Shown: positions 17,205-26,930 of the stretch, piece by piece | Layout: each line of letters opens with the position of its first letter | Position numbering within the stretch: the stretch's first letter is position 1 | The notes under the pieces: model-generated | Told to the model about the DNA's origin: nothing | Databases searched by the model: none | The model's input: only the letters and a program-made list of their open reading frames with translations | Position numbers and translations under genes: made by a program | From: Cenarchaeum symbiosum A | GTDB taxonomy: Archaea; Thermoproteota; Nitrososphaeria; Nitrososphaerales; Nitrosopumilaceae | DNA: 64,000 nt | Direction: 5' to 3' | Assembly (NCBI GenBank): GCA_000200715.1 | Contig: DP000238.1 | Location: 62,964 to 126,963, forward strand

Positions 17205-20200
17205 ATGGACCTATACATCTTCCATGGTATAGTGGCACTACTGGTCTTTTGTGTCATCATGGCTATATGCATAAAATGGTCTATGATTATCTACAACACG
17301 CTCTGGTCTAGACGACACGTGATTGGCATCAACGACGTGAACGAAAACTCCTCACAACCAAAAGTTTCGATAATTGTACCCGCGAGAAACGAGAAGGGTG
17401 AAATAGCGAGATGCCTCGATACGCTTTTGAAACAAGATTATCATGACTACGAAGTGATCGCCGTCGACGACGGCTCCAATGATGGGACGTATGATATAAT
17501 GAAGTCATTTAAGGATAGGGGTATCTTGAGTATGCAGACCGAAAAGCCCGACGGATGGCTAGGTAAGTCCTGGGCCTGCTCGGAGGCAGCTAAGAGGGCA
17601 TCCGGCGAGTTGCTCCTGTTTACAGATGCCGATACGGAACACAAACCGGATTCCCTCTCCAAGGCGGTTTCGCATATGACAGCGCACGGACTCGACTGTC
17701 TCTCATTAACTCCCCAACTTAAGATGGACTCTGTGTGGGCTAGAGCGGTGCTGCCACTCATAACTTCCTTCAAGCTGGTAAAACCCTGTGGCATCATACA
17801 GTACACAGAGGCACAAGCCAACGACCCCCGTTGCAGGATGGGTGGCTTCAACGGATCCTACCTACTCATCAAGACTGATGCCTATCAGAAGATCGGCGGC
17901 TTCGCCCGGGTAAGAAACGAGCTCTTTGAGGACTGGGCCCTTGGATTGATCGCGCGGGAAAATATGCTCAAAACACGTATAGCTGACGGTAGAAAACTAG
18001 TCAGCGCTGCTTGGGCCCGGGACCGACGTTCACTTAACGAAATACTTCGAAGGATGACCATCCAGATGCATGGACGCAGAAAAATAACCAACATAAAAGA
18101 TTTTTTCCTGCTGGCAGTATTGATGTTTGCTCCGTATATCGCCGCAGCAGCATCATCTCTTGCGCTTATTCTCCATACAGAAGTTTCTACAGTCATGGTT
18201 ACAGCAGGCGCTGCCGCGTCCGTCTTTTTCCACATGGCCGCATATGCAATACATGCAAAAGGTCTAGGACTGTCGCGGCGCAGCGTATTTCTAGCTCCCT
18301 TGGGCGGCTTTATCGCAGCGACGGGATATCTGAAAGGAATAACCGCAGAAAGTACCACTTGGCGGGGTAGGAGAATAACCACCAAGGACATAGCAGATGA
18401 AAATATCATGTTGAATAATCATGTGAAAGCATACAAAAGATTTCTAGCGTGGTGGAAAGAATGGATCTATCCAAAATATGGCGAGGTACCACCCCCGTTT
18501 CATAGGAGATCGTGGTTAGTATGGGGGTTGATTTTTGGCATCGTGTTTATCATTACGTATTACCTACACGTCTATGATCAGAGATTTGAACTAAAGAATG
18601 CTGCCGATATTCTGATAATTAATGTGGAAGTATTAGTTACGGTTCTATCTGTCACATTAGGCGCAACATTACTGGGTATTCAATTCAGGGCCCAATCCTA
18701 CTCAATGTTGTTTCTTATGAAACAGATAAACAATTTAGTGGTATACCTGTTTGTAGGAATATTTGTATCACAAGTAATAATCAATCTAGGATTTATTATA
18801 TGGATTCCAGAGAAAGATCTGGATGTATACATTCCATTTGTATTTTTGGGCACCGTATTCTCCATGTTTTATCTCGTCGGATACATATATCACATGATCC
18901 ACAAGCTACATCCACATGAGATAATGAACGAAGTTGGAAGAGATATTAATAAAATTGTGCTCGAGATAGGTAAGTGTAAAAAACGTAATGATAATTCGTA
19001 CACGTCACCATTTACGACGGTAAATCTCGACAACTGGAATGCTATAATGCTGAAGGAAAAATCGCATAGATCTGAATATGAAAAATTTGACGTATGGAAA
19101 GAAATAATGTTGAGAACAGTAAAAAATGATAACGTTACTCTGTTTAAGAAAGGACTAGAAAAAATCTTTGAAATATATGACAAAATCATGAAACTAATAC
19201 TAGATGTTCATGCCGTAGAAATAAACAAATTGAATCAAGACGTAAAATACGAGATAAACTTTGCCAATTTTGGTGTAATACGTCACAAGAATTATCACAA
19301 ATGGGAGAAAGAAGTTCGACAATTAACTTTGACATTGCATTTTTTTGTCGAATATGTTAACGATATCATGATATCTTCAATTGAAAATAACCGTGATCTT
19401 TGTGTTTTAACATTTATGAGAATATTCACGAGAAGAGACGAGTCATATTTAAGAAAATATGGTTGGCATTTCGGTCCGGGATTGATGTTCGATGTATGGT
19501 ATGATGTAATGCGGCGGTGTATAATTGAGGAGAAAGATGATCTAATACGTCAGGGTATAGGCCATCTTGAAAAAAGACTGAAGTTACAATTATCTGAATG
19601 TAAAGAAACATGCGAAGATACAATAGTTCGAGGAGTTTTTCATCATGTCTTGTCGTCGTTAGTGCCTTTAGCGATGGATAAAAATAGCATCTATCTAAAT
19701 GCATATCTAGACATTGTTGAAATATATCAGATTCCAAACATGCATGAATTACATGAATGTGAAACTAAGTCATGCCTACATCCTATATCTCCGTGGATAG
19801 TACCAGTAGAAAACCGACCTCAATTATTTGAATTAGTGAAAAATGGTATGCATCATCCAGATGGGTGTTCATATATTATTGATAGCGCATATGGAAAAAG
19901 AGATTTGTCATTATTTTCTAGCGGAATTGACGCACTATTTGATAGCCTCATTGGTACAAAATACTATCCCGTAAAAGTTATAAGATATCCTAATCCCCCT
20001 GAACGTATTCCTACAAACATTACGTTTGAAAATATTTCAGAAGAGGATATAAGATTTAGATGGTTATATGAAGCACTTTTAGATATAACAGAAAATATAG
20101 AAGAGAGTGAATTCATATACGAAATTGTTTCCAAGTTAGAAGAGTTAAAATCTAATTCACATATAGATCAAATATGGTTAAATTTTGTATCTAGAATAAT

Positions 20201-20414
20201 TACATTGAAAAACCCTGGTTTAAACAACATTCGATCTGATTTAAAGAACATATTACAAATTATAAACAAACCTTCACTACAGACAGATTATGTGGAATTA
20301 CGAGAGAAATGTCAGAATATATTGCAGGAAATTCCCAGTTCAAAGAATGAATATGTGTCGTTGTATCATTTAGAGAGAATAGGAATAGATTTTCTATGTG
20401 AAAACAACAAATAA
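17205..20414 (+). CDS. Family 2 glycosyltransferase fused to a large membrane module
   Basis: The ATG at 17205 gives about 1069 residues. After an N-terminal helix, residues 45-310 are a GT2 domain (SIIVPARNEKGEIARCLDTL, VDDGSNDGT, metal motif DAD in LLFTDADTEHK, acceptor region FEDWALG). Hydrophobic helices follow, ending at the usual GT C-terminus (TTWRGRRI, about 405). Then comes a module of four membrane helices (WGLIFGIVFIITYYL, TLGATLLGIQFRAQSYSM, VYLFVGIFVSQVIINLG, FVFLGTVFSMFYLVGYIY) and about 500 soluble, mostly helical residues. That second half is clearly related to the proteins at 33347-35989 and 49053-51668. Base composition becomes markedly more AT-rich at the junction near 18420. 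Probably a surface-glycan enzyme with an added regulatory or sensory part. Confidence 0.85.
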   Translation: MDLYIFHGIVALLVFCVIMAICIKWSMIIYNTLWSRRHVIGINDVNENSSQPKVSIIVPARNEKGEIARCLDTLLKQDYHDYEVIAVDDGSNDGTYDIMKSFKDRGILSMQTEKPDGWLGKSWACSEAAKRASGELLLFTDADTEHKPDSLSKAVSHMTAHGLDCLSLTPQLKMDSVWARAVLPLITSFKLVKPCGIIQYTEAQANDPRCRMGGFNGSYLLIKTDAYQKIGGFARVRNELFEDWALGLIARENMLKTRIADGRKLVSAAWARDRRSLNEILRRMTIQMHGRRKITNIKDFFLLAVLMFAPYIAAAASSLALILHTEVSTVMVTAGAAASVFFHMAAYAIHAKGLGLSRRSVFLAPLGGFIAATGYLKGITAESTTWRGRRITTKDIADENIMLNNHVKAYKRFLAWWKEWIYPKYGEVPPPFHRRSWLVWGLIFGIVFIITYYLHVYDQRFELKNAADILIINVEVLVTVLSVTLGATLLGIQFRAQSYSMLFLMKQINNLVVYLFVGIFVSQVIINLGFIIWIPEKDLDVYIPFVFLGTVFSMFYLVGYIYHMIHKLHPHEIMNEVGRDINKIVLEIGKCKKRNDNSYTSPFTTVNLDNWNAIMLKEKSHRSEYEKFDVWKEIMLRTVKNDNVTLFKKGLEKIFEIYDKIMKLILDVHAVEINKLNQDVKYEINFANFGVIRHKNYHKWEKEVRQLTLTLHFFVEYVNDIMISSIENNRDLCVLTFMRIFTRRDESYLRKYGWHFGPGLMFDVWYDVMRRCIIEEKDDLIRQGIGHLEKRLKLQLSECKETCEDTIVRGVFHHVLSSLVPLAMDKNSIYLNAYLDIVEIYQIPNMHELHECETKSCLHPISPWIVPVENRPQLFELVKNGMHHPDGCSYIIDSAYGKRDLSLFSSGIDALFDSLIGTKYYPVKVIRYPNPPERIPTNITFENISEEDIRFRWLYEALLDITENIEESEFIYEIVSKLEELKSNSHIDQIWLNFVSRIITLKNPGLNNIRSDLKNILQIINKPSLQTDYVELREKCQNILQEIPSSKNEYVSLYHLERIGIDFLCENNK

Positions 20415-20969
20415 AATCTGTATGTGTTAACCCTAGATCGTTTGAATATAATATTGTGTTCAAATCGATTTAACTTGTTACAAAACTACTAATTCTTCTG
20501 ACAGTTGTATGCTGCAACATGCCTATCACTATCGACCAAAAACTCTCAGAATTGTATGAAGCTATCTAGGTGTCCAAATGCTCTATATGTATAGCACTAA
20601 AAGATGTCCTTCTATCATCGAACCTGTATTGATCTCTTCCCATCAATATATTTGCATGTGCTGAATATGAGCATCATTCGAATTGTACCGCATGTGTCTA
20701 CATAGTCTACAAATAACTCACATAATATAGAATGATTTGGACCTGTCTTGGCATACTGTTATCTACGTACGATGTATTTACGTCACTATCCACACCTGCT
20801 CCTGCAGGTTCCTCATGTTTAGCTACGTCGTTACTTCGGTAATTTGACAAACAACCACATGTTTGTCCTGAAAAGTCGAGTGCATCGCAGCTTCCCTAGA
20901 ACACGGTGGCGGCATCTACATGGACACACCCTGTGACTACAAGTATAGACATCTCATAGAACCAGAGGC
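20415..20969. other. AT-rich intergenic stretch, no gene seen
   Basis: About 555 bases between the fused glycosyltransferase and eL40. All frames are broken by stops and no tRNA-like cloverleaf or CRISPR-like repeat is visible. The AT-rich composition of the preceding gene's 3' half continues for roughly the first 350 bases and then returns to the core value, marking the right edge of the accessory segment. Confidence 0.5.
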
Positions 20970-21137
20970 CTACTTTTTCGCGCCCAGGTTGCGGTTCTTT
21001 AGACGGAGATAGTTGTTCCTGCACTTTCTGCACCGGGTGGCGGCCATCGAGTTTCTCGCCCCGCAGTAAAAGCAGATCTTCATGTGGAGGCGGGCCTTTT
21101 GGGCTATCTGCCTTTTCGCCACGTCCGTTATCGGCAT
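20970..21137 (-). CDS. rpl40e: Large-subunit ribosomal protein eL40
   Basis: A short gene of 56 codons (55 residues) starting MPITDVAKRQIAQKARLHMK, which is the eL40 opening. It is followed by two zinc-binding CxxC pairs (ICFYCGARN and TRCRKCR) and a basic tail, LRLKNRNLGAKK. The size and Cys pattern agree with archaeal eL40 (about 50 residues). It binds the large subunit near the GTPase centre. It sits immediately after sucD on the same strand, 30 bases from it. It is easily overlooked because of its length. Confidence 0.9.
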   Translation of the reverse strand: MPITDVAKRQIAQKARLHMKICFYCGARNSMAATRCRKCRNNYLRLKNRNLGAKK

Positions 21138-21166
21138 AATGTATCTCTCCGAGCCTCTCTTTTAAT

Positions 21167-22081
21167 CTAATCGGATCCCTGTATCTTTCTGGCCAAGAGA
21201 ATGGGGACCTCGGCGGGCCTCTTTGCGACAGGCACGTTTGCCTTGTTGAACATGGATATCTTGGATTCTGCCGATCCGTAATTCCCCATGACTATGGCCC
21301 CTGCGTGGCCCATCCTCTTTTCCTTGGGGGCGGCCCTGCCGGCGATATACGCGACAGTCGGCTTGTTGAATTTTGTCTCGGTTATCCTCTGGGCGAGCAG
21401 CTCTTCGGCATCCCCGCCTATCTCGCCCACTACTACAAGGCCCCTCAGACCCGGTATCTCCCGCACCATCTCAAAGGCGTCAATCAGCCGGGTTCCGTTT
21501 ATGGGGTCGCCGCCTATCCCTATTGTTATGGCCTGGCCAAAGCCGGCCTGGGTCAGAGCGTTTGATATCTCGTACAGTAGAGTCCCGCTCTTTGAGAGTA
21601 CAGCTACATCTCCGAGCTTGAAGGGGCCGGCGGGCATTATCCCCACTTTAATCACCTCGGGTATTATCACACCGGGAGTATTGGGGCCTATAACGATCGC
21701 GTCTTTTTTACGCGCAAGCTCGAGCAGCTCTAGAGTATCCCTGACGGGGACGTGCTCCGGTATGGCGACAAGCAGCTTGATACCTGCTTCGAGTGCGTCT
21801 TTTGCCGCAGATAAAAAGAACTTTGCGGGAACAAACATGGCGGATATCTGGGCGCCTGTGGCCTCAACTGCCTCGCCGATATTCCCGTACAGGGGTATCC
21901 CCTCAAAGTCCTTGGCACCCTCCCTCAGTGTTACACCTGCTGCAATGTTGGTCCCATACTCTTTCATTAGACGTGTATGTGTAGAGCCGAACTTACCCGT
22001 AATCCCCTGTACTACGACGGGCTTTTTTCCATAGTCGGAATCCCCGGGTGTTCCCCGGAGCAGCTGAATAATATCGGTCAT
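21167..22081 (-). CDS. sucD: Succinyl-CoA ligase (ADP/GDP-forming), alpha subunit
   Basis: A 304-residue protein. It shows the CoA-binding motif VVQGITGKFGSTHTRLMKEYGT at the N-terminus, then NTPGVIIP. The phosphorylated active-site histidine is in KEKRMGHAGAIV. It forms succinyl-CoA from succinate and CoA, with the beta subunit encoded just upstream by an overlapping ATGA. In ammonia-oxidising thaumarchaea the enzyme feeds the incomplete TCA cycle and connects to the 3-hydroxypropionate/4-hydroxybutyrate CO2-fixation route (established for the group, inferred here). Confidence 0.96.
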   Translation of the reverse strand: MTDIIQLLRGTPGDSDYGKKPVVVQGITGKFGSTHTRLMKEYGTNIAAGVTLREGAKDFEGIPLYGNIGEAVEATGAQISAMFVPAKFFLSAAKDALEAGIKLLVAIPEHVPVRDTLELLELARKKDAIVIGPNTPGVIIPEVIKVGIMPAGPFKLGDVAVLSKSGTLLYEISNALTQAGFGQAITIGIGGDPINGTRLIDAFEMVREIPGLRGLVVVGEIGGDAEELLAQRITETKFNKPTVAYIAGRAAPKEKRMGHAGAIVMGNYGSAESKISMFNKANVPVAKRPAEVPILLARKIQGSD

Positions 22082-23184
22082 TTTTCGATCCCCATTACTG
22101 CTGCGCTTATAGCGTCCTCTACCGTATCGTACAAGTTGGTGCTCGAGCTCTTTAGCATCTCTCTGGCTTTGTCGGATTCTGCGCCCCTTAATCTGGCATA
22201 TACTGGCAGGTCCACTATTCCATCATCGTACGCCTTTAGAAATGCAGACGCTATCGTTGTAGTCTTTACTATGCCCCCGTACAGGTTAACCAGAATTCCC
22301 TTTACCCTGTCCATTTTGTTTATCAGGGTAAGGGCTTCATAGACTGATTCTGTAGTGGCACCGCCTCCCACATCCAAAAAGCACGCGGGCCTGCCCCCGC
22401 TGTCAGAGAGCATATCAAGTGTCGACATGACTAGCCCCGCGCCATTCCCCACTACAGCAATGTTCCCGTCAAGCTCGACAAGTGAGAATCCGCTCTTCTG
22501 GGCCCTCTCTTCGAGCTCGGAGGATTCCCTGTACTTTTCCAGCTCTTGGTGCCTGAATGCGGCATTATCATCGGTCATTACCTTGCCGTCTAAAGCCAAG
22601 AGTGTCCCATCTGATAGTATGGCCAGGGGGTTTATCTCTGCCAATTCCGCCTCTTTTTCTGTAGTGAGTAGTGAGAGCTTTTGCAGTATGTCGGATAGAT
22701 CTTTGGCGGCAGCACCCTCGAGGCCCATCTCAGATGCCACTTGTGCTGCGACCTCCGGGCTTACCTTCCCCAGGCCGACCTCCTTTATGATCTGGCTTTT
22801 TACTGATTCTATCTCCACTCCCCCTTCTGCGGATGCTATCACAGTATAGCATCTTTTGCTCCTGTTTAGGAACAGCGACAGGTAGAGCTCCTTTGATATG
22901 TCGGCCATCTTCTCTAGTAAAATTGCCCTTGCCCTCTCGCCCTTTATCGTCAGGTCGTACACCTGCGGATACCGCAGTACAAGCTCGTCTTCGTTTGTGC
23001 ATTTTTGTATCCCGCCTGCTTTGCCGCGGCCCCCGACTGGCACCTGTATCTTTATGACAAACGGGTATCCTATGTCCTTGGCATCTTTTCTTGCCTGTTC
23101 TATTCCCTTTGATGCCCTGCCCTGCGGCACCTTTATCCCGTATTCTGCAAAGAGCTCCTTTGCCTGATACTCCAAGAGGCGCAA
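22078..23184 (-). CDS. sucC: Succinyl-CoA ligase, beta subunit
   Basis: A 368-residue protein: an ATP-grasp domain (MRLLEYQAKELFAEYGIKVP, then PVGGRGKAGGIQK) and the C-terminal ligase domain with GGGATTESVYEAL and NLYGGIVKTTTIA. It binds nucleotide and joins with sucD. The start is TTG at 23184, with a TATA box 27-31 bases before it, so the message is probably leaderless. The ATGA overlap with sucD implies a single transcript, possibly extending into eL40. Confidence 0.96.
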   Translation of the reverse strand: MRLLEYQAKELFAEYGIKVPQGRASKGIEQARKDAKDIGYPFVIKIQVPVGGRGKAGGIQKCTNEDELVLRYPQVYDLTIKGERARAILLEKMADISKELYLSLFLNRSKRCYTVIASAEGGVEIESVKSQIIKEVGLGKVSPEVAAQVASEMGLEGAAAKDLSDILQKLSLLTTEKEAELAEINPLAILSDGTLLALDGKVMTDDNAAFRHQELEKYRESSELEERAQKSGFSLVELDGNIAVVGNGAGLVMSTLDMLSDSGGRPACFLDVGGGATTESVYEALTLINKMDRVKGILVNLYGGIVKTTTIASAFLKAYDDGIVDLPVYARLRGAESDKAREMLKSSSTNLYDTVEDAISAAVMGIEK

Positions 23185-23208
23185 TCTAGGGATAATGCCC
23201 GGGACGGT

Positions 23209-23219
23209 CCTTATAATCG
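23209..23219 (-). promoter_or_regulatory. TATA box of the sucCD operon
   Basis: Minus-strand ACGATTATAAG centred about 31 bases before the TTG start of sucC. The position suits a leaderless or very short 5' end. Confidence 0.55.
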
Positions 23220-23259
23220 TATGAAGGGGAACAACGCAGGATTTACTGCAGACTCGTAT

Positions 23260-23280
23260 CCGCCGGTTCCGCGCCGGCGG
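23260..23280 (-). terminator. GC-rich hairpin after the 111-aa gene
   Basis: CCGCCGG and CCGGCGG flank a seven-base loop, abutting the stop codon of the minus-strand gene at 23281. No T-run follows, so this is not a classical terminator. It may protect the 3' end or separate the transcript from the sucC promoter just downstream. Confidence 0.4.
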
Positions 23281-23616
23281 TCACGGCTGGCCAAAGCGGC
23301 TCTCCAAAAGCGCGATGATCTCCTGCAGCCTGTCCCGGCTTATGCGGATCAGCCTTGCCGGGTACTCGTCTATCGTGTATACTAGCTGCTCGTTGAAGGT
23401 GGGCGGAACGGGCCCGCCAGATGTGACGCGCTGCTCGATTACATGGTCCACCACCAGCGTGCAGATGGTCTCTTCATAACAGTCCTCTTCCTCTTCAAGG
23501 GTCTGCCTGTACAGCAGGATCGGCGTGCCCGTCCTGTTGACGTCGGCGCTGCCGCGCCGGAGCAGTCTGACCAGGTGCTGTACCTGCCATGAATCCAGGC
23601 TGATCTGTTTTACCAC
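23281..23616 (-). CDS. Conserved hypothetical protein, 111 aa
   Basis: A soluble protein of 111 residues, starting MVKQISLDSWQVQHLVRLLRR. It has an acidic middle (EEEEDCYEETICTLVVDHVIEQ) and a C-terminal helix (DRLQEIIALLESRFGQ). It lies between ileS and sucCD on the same strand and ends at a GC-rich hairpin. I recognise no motif; composition is like the core genes. Confidence 0.7.
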   Translation of the reverse strand: MVKQISLDSWQVQHLVRLLRRGSADVNRTGTPILLYRQTLEEEEDCYEETICTLVVDHVIEQRVTSGGPVPPTFNEQLVYTIDEYPARLIRISRDRLQEIIALLESRFGQP

Positions 23617-23670
23617 GGGGTATCTCTACGGACTTGCTATTTATGCCCGCCGAGTGAAGAATTTTTGGCC

Positions 23671-26600
23671 TTATTCGACAGAAATCCGGATTTTCTGGCC
23701 GTCCATCTCCTCTTCGGAATACTCTGCACATGACCCGCCGATCTCTATCCTGTTTACCCTGACAAGAAAGGCAAGCTCGTCCTTTCTCTCCTTGATCATA
23801 GCGATCTGCTCGGGATCAAGGCCGTCTATGCAGGCCTGTTCCAGCATGTCTGTAGGCCTGTACGCTCTATCCTTTCTGAGCTTTTGCAGCCTTCTAGCCA
23901 GGTCCTTTACCAGGCCCTTGGCGAGCAGCTCCTTGCTTCTGTAAATGGAGATGAGTGCTGCTGCGTCGCCGTGCCTTGCAAAGACAAAGCCCTCGCCGGC
24001 CTCGATCTTTACCGTTATGTCACCGGGGCCCAGTGTGATCTCCTTTCCTTCCACGTCTACTTTGAGGGATCCATACCCTTCAAAGCTGGCAATAATCTCC
24101 TCCCTGCCCATCCCCTCAAAGGCCGATACGAGGCCGCCCATTAGCCTGCCCGCCCGCGGACCCACCGCCTTTCTATCCAGTTTTATCTCGGCCGATACTG
24201 GAAGTCCCAGTCTCTTGAGTGCCAGCAGGTATCCCAGATCATCCTCTGCCCCGACCTCCACTATGTCGCATTTTTCCAAGTTTATCTGCGAGAGCAACAA
24301 GTCGTAGAGGGGCATGATCTTTGACATCTGTCCGCTCCCTACGCATACGGTCCCGCCGACGAGTGGCCAGCGGCGCTTGAGCTTGCCTTTCATACGGGCT
24401 GCAGCCGCGGCAGATGCGGCATCCCGGAGCAGGTCAAAGGATTCCTCGAGGGCGCGGTCCTCTAGCAGGGGATCCTCCCGGGGCCACCCTTCGAGGAGTA
24501 TGCTCTGTTTGTCTCGGAATACGCCCTGGTAGAGGTATTCCGTGGTATACGGGCTGATCGGGTGCAGCATCACATCAAGGGCCTGTAATACCTCGGAGAT
24601 CACCGCGTATATCGCCATCCTTCTGTCCTTTTTGGAGTCGTCTTCATCCCAGAGCTCGCCCCTGACTATGGGTACGTACACCTGGCTGAGCATGTTGATT
24701 ATGAACGATTCAAGCGATCTTGCATACTCGTGTAATCTGCACCGCTCGCTGTACCCTGCGGCATCCCGTATGAGCCCCTGCAGCTTGGAAAGTATCCAGA
24801 TGTCGGGCGGCCGCAGCAAGCCTGCCGTCTTGGCCTCTGCGGCGGTGCCCCCGCCATACCCGTCGTATTCGCTGTTCTGCTTAAAGTACAAGTGAAGATG
24901 ATACAGCGTGCTGAGCACCTGGTATGGCCGTGACATCATCTCGTTAGCATCAAAGCTTAGCGGCTCGATAGGGCTTGCCTTCCACATTAGATAAAACCGG
25001 ACAAGGTCAGCAGGATGCTCACGTAGCATCTCGCCTGCTTCGAGCATGTTTCCAAGGCTCTTGCTCATCTTGTTGCCCTTTTTGTCGAGTACATGACCCT
25101 GGAAGAGGAACGACTTGTACGGCGATGAGCCGCTCATTATCACATTTTCGACTAGAAGCGTATACGCCCAGCCTCTCGTCTGGTCTATCCCCTCGGTGAA
25201 AAACGGCGCCGGTATGTGCTGTACATACTCGTTATCCGTGAGTGACGAGAATGGCGCAGAGCCGCTGTTGTGCCATGTATCGAGGACGAACTGCTCCCTC
25301 TTTGTGTTGGTTCCACCGCACTTGCTGCACTTTATCTTTACCTCGTCTATCCATGGCCTGTGCAGCTCAAATTTCCCGGGGGGTTCTGCCGCGGCAGCCT
25401 CTATCTCCTGTCTAGAGTACAGCCAGTTTCTGTTCTTGCAGTCGGTACAGTTCCACACGGGTAAAGGGCAGCCCCAAAAGCGCTCCCGGGATATGCACCA
25501 TGGGTGCTTCTCTTTCACTATTCCGAGGAATCTGTTTCTTGGCTGCTCAAAGAAATACTCTACGCTTTCAGCCGCATCCACAACCTCGCTGCCCAGTTTG
25601 CCAAGCTTGTAGAACCAGCCCCTTCTTGCAAGCCAGACTATCCTGTGGTGCGAGCGCCAGCAGAGCGGGTACTTGTGCCGGAGCTTTCCTATGCGGACAA
25701 GGGCGCCCCTTTCCTTGAGGTCCTCCACTATGACACGGTCCGCATCCCGGACGAACAAACCAGAGTATTTGCCTGCATCTGGCGTGAACTTTACCTCGTC
25801 GTCTATAGGGCAGAATATCTCCACTCCCCTTTTGTGGGCTATCTTGATGTCCTCTTCGCCGTTGGCAGGCGACAGGTGCACAAGCCCGCTGCCCGTGCTG
25901 GCATCTACAAACTCCTCTGATACGGCCACATGGTAGCCCCTCCCCGATAGCTCCCGGAGGGCGGGCACCTCCTCGTATAGAGGATGGACGTACTTTAGCC
26001 CCTCGAACTCGGATCCCTTTGAGCTCTTTTCTATAGAGTATTCCTCTATGCCCACCTCCTTGAAGAACTCTGCTGTGCGGGTGGCCCCCACTATCCACGT
26101 TTCATCCCCTACGCGGACATGGTTGTAGTCTTCGTCAGGATGGAGGCCGACCATCGCGTCTGTAACCAGAGTAAAGGGCATAGTAGTCCAGATTATGAGG
26201 TATACATCCCGGTCGTCCAGTTTTACCTTGTAGTATAGAGATGGGTCGCTGACCTCTTCATACCCCTGGTTGACCTCTGCATGGCTTAGGGACGCCTGGC
26301 AGCTCGGACAGTACGCTATTACGGTAAAGTCGACCTCGAGGATGCCCCGCTCGTTTGCCTTTTTTAGTACCTGCCATTCTCTTTCTATGAAATCATCCCG
26401 GTAGGTCCAGTAGGCCTTGTCCTGGTTTAGCGATACGCCCAGCAGCCGGTCTGCTTCTTTCCACTGTACCTGGTATTTTCCCACCAGGGCCTTGCACTCG
26501 GCTACAAGTTTTTCTATTCCCATGGATTCGACTAGCTCGCTTTTGCCTTCTGCCACGCCGAGCTCCTTTTGGACCTGCAGTTCTACGGGGAGCCCCTGCG

Positions 26601-26850
26601 TGTCCCATCCCGCGTTGAAGATCACCCTTTTTCCGCGCAGGGTATTGTACCGGTACCAGAGGTCCTTGATCACCCTGCCTCTCAGGTGCCCCGCGTGGGG
26701 GGGCCCGTTCATGGTGGGGGGCCCCTCGATGAACATGACCTCTTCCCTGTTGCCTGATTCTGCTATCATCCTGTCAAGGTCTGCACCCTCCAGGTGGGAT
26801 CTCACCTCTTCTTCTATTCCCTTGGGGTCGTACTTTTCGCGCAGTTCCAT
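23671..26850 (-). CDS. ileS: Isoleucyl-tRNA synthetase
   Basis: A 1059-residue class I synthetase of archaeal/eukaryotic-type length. The HIGH-like motif is PPHAGHLRG near residue 50. The CP1 editing domain includes TTMPFTLVTDAMVGLHPD. The KMSKS loop is KKGNKMSKSLGNMLEAG, followed by the anticodon-binding helical domain and a long C-terminal part. The Cys pairs in CPSC and CTDCKN ... CSKCGG can bind zinc. The ATG at 26850 is 80 bases from the divergent purD start, sharing a compact promoter region. Confidence 0.97.
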   Translation of the reverse strand: MELREKYDPKGIEEEVRSHLEGADLDRMIAESGNREEVMFIEGPPTMNGPPHAGHLRGRVIKDLWYRYNTLRGKRVIFNAGWDTQGLPVELQVQKELGVAEGKSELVESMGIEKLVAECKALVGKYQVQWKEADRLLGVSLNQDKAYWTYRDDFIEREWQVLKKANERGILEVDFTVIAYCPSCQASLSHAEVNQGYEEVSDPSLYYKVKLDDRDVYLIIWTTMPFTLVTDAMVGLHPDEDYNHVRVGDETWIVGATRTAEFFKEVGIEEYSIEKSSKGSEFEGLKYVHPLYEEVPALRELSGRGYHVAVSEEFVDASTGSGLVHLSPANGEEDIKIAHKRGVEIFCPIDDEVKFTPDAGKYSGLFVRDADRVIVEDLKERGALVRIGKLRHKYPLCWRSHHRIVWLARRGWFYKLGKLGSEVVDAAESVEYFFEQPRNRFLGIVKEKHPWCISRERFWGCPLPVWNCTDCKNRNWLYSRQEIEAAAAEPPGKFELHRPWIDEVKIKCSKCGGTNTKREQFVLDTWHNSGSAPFSSLTDNEYVQHIPAPFFTEGIDQTRGWAYTLLVENVIMSGSSPYKSFLFQGHVLDKKGNKMSKSLGNMLEAGEMLREHPADLVRFYLMWKASPIEPLSFDANEMMSRPYQVLSTLYHLHLYFKQNSEYDGYGGGTAAEAKTAGLLRPPDIWILSKLQGLIRDAAGYSERCRLHEYARSLESFIINMLSQVYVPIVRGELWDEDDSKKDRRMAIYAVISEVLQALDVMLHPISPYTTEYLYQGVFRDKQSILLEGWPREDPLLEDRALEESFDLLRDAASAAAAARMKGKLKRRWPLVGGTVCVGSGQMSKIMPLYDLLLSQINLEKCDIVEVGAEDDLGYLLALKRLGLPVSAEIKLDRKAVGPRAGRLMGGLVSAFEGMGREEIIASFEGYGSLKVDVEGKEITLGPGDITVKIEAGEGFVFARHGDAAALISIYRSKELLAKGLVKDLARRLQKLRKDRAYRPTDMLEQACIDGLDPEQIAMIKERKDELAFLVRVNRIEIGGSCAEYSEEEMDGQKIRISVE

Positions 26851-26902
26851 GACTTGGGCACTATATCACACACTAAATTAGTATTGACTGTATATTTCTT
26901 GG

Positions 26903-26911
26903 AATATATAC
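26903..26911 (+). promoter_or_regulatory. TATA box of purD
   Basis: AATATATAC centred 24-27 bases before the tandem TTG start codons at 26931/26934. It lies in the short divergent spacer shared with ileS. It suggests a leaderless purD message. Confidence 0.6.
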
Positions 26912-26930
26912 CGGGTGCGGCGGCGGCCGT

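Noticed and set aside
20440..20475. A tRNA-like T-arm (GTTCAAATC) near 20456
   Set aside because: No matching acceptor or anticodon stem can be drawn around it.
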